Positions 60,829-64,000 of a DNA stretch of 64,000 bases are shown piece by piece. The DNA is from Pampus argenteus (taxonomy: Eukaryota > Chordata > Actinopteri > Scombriformes > Stromateidae): contig CM072874.1 in NCBI GenBank assembly GCA_036937835.1, positions 18,568,501 through 18,632,500 on the forward strand, in the 5' to 3' direction. Under the pieces are notes generated by a model, which was not told where the DNA came from, did no database searches, and saw nothing but the letters and a program-made list of their open reading frames with translations. The translations under genes and the position numbers were made by a program. Position 1 is the first letter of the stretch; each line of letters starts with the position of its first letter.

Positions 60829-62212
60829 TGCTGTAACTTATAACTTTGATCAGATTATTGTTGTAATTTTACACGTTGTTATGGCACAAACATTTTTTGA
60901 TGAATAAAATTTTTTTACAAAGAGATCAATTCTAACTGCTGCTTAATTTTTATGGCCGGTGCACTTAGGCTTCATGAATCAGGTGTTTGCTTTAACGAAG
61001 CTATCGGAAAGAGATTACATTTATTAGCCATATTTTGCCTGATATTAACTCAACATTTTAATGGGAAACTGTGGTTTACATCTGTGCTTCATTATACAGC
61101 TCTGTACATTCAGGTTGTACTAAAATACAGCAACTTTGAATATTTTTTTAATATTTTGGGTATGAATGAGATACTAAGGATAGTGCTTTGATAGATTAAG
61201 AAATATTATATTGGAATGTTGCTGTTGTGGCTATTTTTCTTTCTTGTGTGATCGTAGAGAAGAGACTTAGAAAACATGTTGTCATAATGTCTTGATAGCT
61301 TATATGTGGACATTTTCAGTATTTAGACCAGTAAAACTACTTTTTAGAAGTCAACCTGTGTACTGCCTGCATTTCCAAAACGCTTTTTACCTCGTGCCTC
61401 ATGTTTACAGACATTGTTGGGTCTAACAACCTAACAGGACATGTGGTATTCCAATGAGAAACAGAGGTAACTAAACCTGAGATTACACACAGTCAACTCA
61501 ACATCACAACAGACCATCAACACACAGCACAGCCTCCCCCTCACCCATATAATGTTAGCATGTCTTATGTCCTTAAAACAATGTAGGCCTTACAACGTGA
61601 TGATTGTCCATCCAAATCACATACTGAAACTCTCATGTCAAACTGATCACCGACGCATTGATTATTGGGCCTGCTTTTGTACCACTGTATTAAAGGTAAC
61701 AACATGAACAACACATGGAAAACCCTTAGCAACAACCTTAGCAACAAAGGCTACAGAACAGACGGCTGTTTATAAGTGTGTCTGATGAGTCAAATGTAGA
61801 AAACATTCAGAGCAGGTTGAATCCCTGGCTTTTGACTTGCAGGCAGCATTTCTACATACGTTTACCTCTAGTTTCAGAAACTGTTTAACGTCAAACATCA
61901 TAGCAATATATAAATATCAGAAAACTAGATAAGACCCCTTTAAAATCCAGAAGCTCTGACCAGTTGACCAGGTTCAGATAGCTAATTATGCACTCTGATC
62001 TGAGATGAGAGGTTTAATTTTTCTTTTTGGGGATATTGATTAGATATATAGGCACAAAAACAAGATCTCATGTTGATCATCTCATAAACTCTGAGTCGGA
62101 GTCTGAAATCAAAACTCGCCAAGCATCAAATGTGGATATATTTTCTTTTATAGTCAAGTAATAAAATATCTGGGATGATGGCTCAGAGAAATTATGACAC
62201 ATGCATCATATG

Positions 62213-62229
62213 TGTTTTTTTTTTTTTTT
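62213..62229. repeat. Poly-T run of about 17
   Basis: A T homopolymer about 45 bases before the CT tract. Confidence 0.85.
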
Positions 62230-62272
62230 CACGTTTAACTCGTTTTCACGATTAAACACACAAATGAGATGC

Positions 62273-62282
62273 CTCTCTCTCT

Positions 62283-62361
<79 letters not shown>

Positions 62362-62401
62362 TCTCTCTCTCCCTCTCTCTCTCTCTCTGTCTGTCTCTGT
62401 C
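62273..62401. repeat. (CT)n polypyrimidine tract, about 130 bases
   Basis: Nearly pure CT dinucleotides, interrupted by a few CTGT and CCTT units. It is a long homopyrimidine stretch able to form triplex (H-)DNA. Confidence 0.96.
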
Positions 62402-62445
62402 TCATTCCAAACCAGTCATTCTGTGTTGTTTTTTACCCCCTGCGT

Positions 62446-62465
62446 AGATGATGATGATGATGATG
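62446..62465. repeat. (GAT)6 trinucleotide repeat
   Basis: Six GAT units close to the end of the CT tract. Confidence 0.9.
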
Positions 62466-63369
62466 CCACTAAAACCCCCCTCTGGGCCACGTACACTAGT
62501 TTTGCTAAAACTCCCACACTGCAATGTGTCACCTCTGATAGGTGAAGCCGGGTGACATTCTTGCAGGTATGTGGGAGGAATGCAGGATCAGCAGGTGGGG
62601 TTTGGACATGCTTTGGTAATGGCCAGTCAGCTTCTCTCATCCGCTTTAAAATACAGCTGACCGTTTAATGAGCCAAGAGGAGAGTCAGAGGCTGGCTTTG
62701 CAGGAGAAAAAATAAAAAAAATAAAGTACAGCACACACAATATGATTTTGGGGGTAGACAATGTCTATTTTTCAGTTGGAGCCACTAAAATTCTTATCTT
62801 TGACTAATGATGTGTGAAGCTGTTTGACTAGAGTCACTTTCCATTATTACAGTCTGTTGTTCATTGACAGTATTAAAAGGGTTGTGTTCACTCCAGTGTA
62901 TGTGGGTATATTTACATGTAAATACTATAGTAAAGCTAAGGAAATAGAAAGAAGTCAATAGCTGTATGATAGAGTGGTCTGGAAGAGTAGCTGTATCTGT
63001 ACACCAGGAAGGACACTGAACCTGATCTATATTAATCCACAACACCAATGAAAACGATGGGAACTCCAGTTTCAGTCTGGAGCAGGGGTAGAGCCACCGG
63101 CAGACAGCCCGGTATTACTGTGAAAATATAGCAAACAGTCTTAAGTGAGACAGTAATGGTTTGTCTAAATATAAAATGTGTTAAAATGCTAAATATATCT
63201 TCTCTCTGTTGGTGTAAAACACAACCTTTGTGGAATCAGCTATCTGATCCAGAGACCTAAAGAGAGAAAAAGAATCAGCAGACGGGAGAGCAGCTTCTAT
63301 ATCGAAAACAGTCTGTATCAGTTCACACAAAATCAAGACACATTTGACAAAAGAATCATTTATTGTCTA

Positions 63370-63657
63370 CGATGTACACCATCATGCACACGTTAAATGT
63401 ACACCATCATGCACACGTTAAATGTACACCATCATGCACACGTTAAATGTACACCATCATGCACACGTTAAATGTACACCATCATGCACACCTTAAATGT
63501 ACACCATCATGCACACCTTAAATGTACACCATCATGCACACGTTAAATGTACACCATCATGCACACGTTAAATGTACACCATCATGCACACGTTAAATGT
63601 ACACCATCATGCACACGTTAAATGTACACCATCATGCACACGTTAAATGTACACCAT
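63370..63657. repeat. 25-bp minisatellite, 11 copies plus a partial
   Basis: The unit is aaatgtacaccatcatgcac followed by acgtt. Eleven full tandem units run head to tail, then a 13-base partial. Most units are identical. Copies 5 and 6 have cacacctt instead of cacacgtt, and the first copy begins cg rather than aa. The array ends in an AT-rich stretch. Near-identity points to recent amplification. Confidence 0.95.
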
Positions 63658-64000
63658 TTTTTATTTTTTTATTTTTTTTACAATTCTGAAAATCCAGAAA
63701 CACAAGTATTTAGTTTTTAGTCCATCCTTTAATATCGACTAATACACATTATGATAATAACTAGGAAAAAACACTGTTCTAGTACAAATACAGTAAATAG
63801 CCAGTTTAAAAAGGGCAGCTCACTATCATTTTCCTCTGGCCTTTTTGTTAAAATATGAATATGAGATTTGTCAGCTTGCTTTCATCGAGTCGATGCTTGA
63901 TAGAACTTTTACAGTTTCTTTTTATGTAGGTTGTCAGTAGCTTTCATTTATCACGGAACAGACAGCGAACATGCTCACACAGATCACATATTTCATGTTG

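Larger units (their letters stand above)
18119..64000 (+). other. igsf9b: igsf9b gene, 5' part (five coding exons), continues past the window
   Basis: IGSF9B is a type I membrane cell-adhesion protein of the Turtle/Dasm1 family. In mammals it acts at inhibitory synapses on interneurons through homophilic adhesion. In sequence, five exons splice in frame into a 224-residue N-terminus: signal peptide, Ig1 (Cys45, Trp60, Cys111) and Ig2 (Cys159, Trp171, Cys206), with one N-glycosylation sequon at Asn125 (NGS). The match to vertebrate IGSF9B as I recall it is near-continuous, and much better than to IGSF9 (A). The known family continues with three more Ig domains, two FNIII repeats, a transmembrane helix and a long PDZ-binding tail, none of which is in this window. 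Teleosts may carry igsf9ba and igsf9bb; I cannot choose between them. Confidence 0.93.
60796..64000 (+). other. igsf9b: igsf9b intron 5, start (at least 3.2 kb)
   Basis: Starts with gtaggc. No further exon is visible before the window ends. It holds a TG tract, a CT tract, a GAT tract and a minisatellite; the rest is unique-looking AT-rich sequence. Confidence 0.8.

Noticed and set aside
63370..63657. CRISPR-like repeat array
   Set aside because: Units are contiguous with no unique spacers, and the genome is a vertebrate. It is a minisatellite.
60796..64000. igsf9b exon 6 (start of Ig domain 3)
   Set aside because: No stretch with an AG acceptor, a GPP.I.-type start and Ig cysteine motif was found; the exon must lie past the window.

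Overview
This window is ordinary vertebrate nuclear DNA, almost certainly from a teleost fish and probably a percomorph. The signs are long introns with GT..AG junctions, many (TG)n/(CA)n and (TA)n microsatellites, decayed Tc1-like DNA transposons, a tRNA-derived SINE of the fish type, LINE 3' ends and several fish MITE-like families. Nothing bacterial, viral or CRISPR-like is visible.

The only protein-coding gene I can support is the 5' part of igsf9b (immunoglobulin superfamily member 9B, a Turtle/Dasm1-family neuronal adhesion protein) on the + strand. Five coding exons join in frame: 18119-18182 (start codon and signal peptide), 41717-41908 and 49701-49847 (Ig domain 1), and 58146-58297 and 60678-60795 (Ig domain 2). 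They encode the first 224 residues. All junctions have GT donors and AG acceptors, and the phases are 1, 1, 1, 0, 1. The rest of the gene (further Ig domains, FNIII repeats, transmembrane segment, tail) lies beyond base 64000. I cannot tell which teleost paralogue (igsf9ba or igsf9bb) this is.

Layout. 1-17.7 kb is upstream intergenic DNA. It holds two dead Tc1-like elements (49-1366 and 4370-4995), a SINE (5104-5219), a degenerate CCTAA-type satellite (6941-7228), a pair of dispersed repeats (7290-7390 and 14332-14430) and microsatellites; I recognise no exon there. 17.74-18.7 kb is a CpG-rich TATA-less promoter and leader with CCAAT boxes, a GC box and three short upstream ORFs, the last ending four bases before the igsf9b ATG. 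18.2-41.7 kb is intron 1 (23.5 kb), which holds most MITE and foldback repeats, a triple TGACCT array, a DR4-type element and a perfect 17-bp hairpin. 41.9-49.7 kb is intron 2, with two LINE 3' fragments in opposite orientations. Introns 3 and 4 are mostly unique AT-rich DNA. Intron 5 starts at 60796 and ends the window with a large CT tract and an 11-copy 25-bp minisatellite.

I found no new gene system. The most checkable observations are the uORF-packed leader, the nuclear-receptor-like half-site clusters in intron 1, the TG repeats beside splice sites of exons 2 and 5, the perfect hairpins, the loss of all three catalytic acids in one Tc1 copy, and candidate conserved non-coding blocks.
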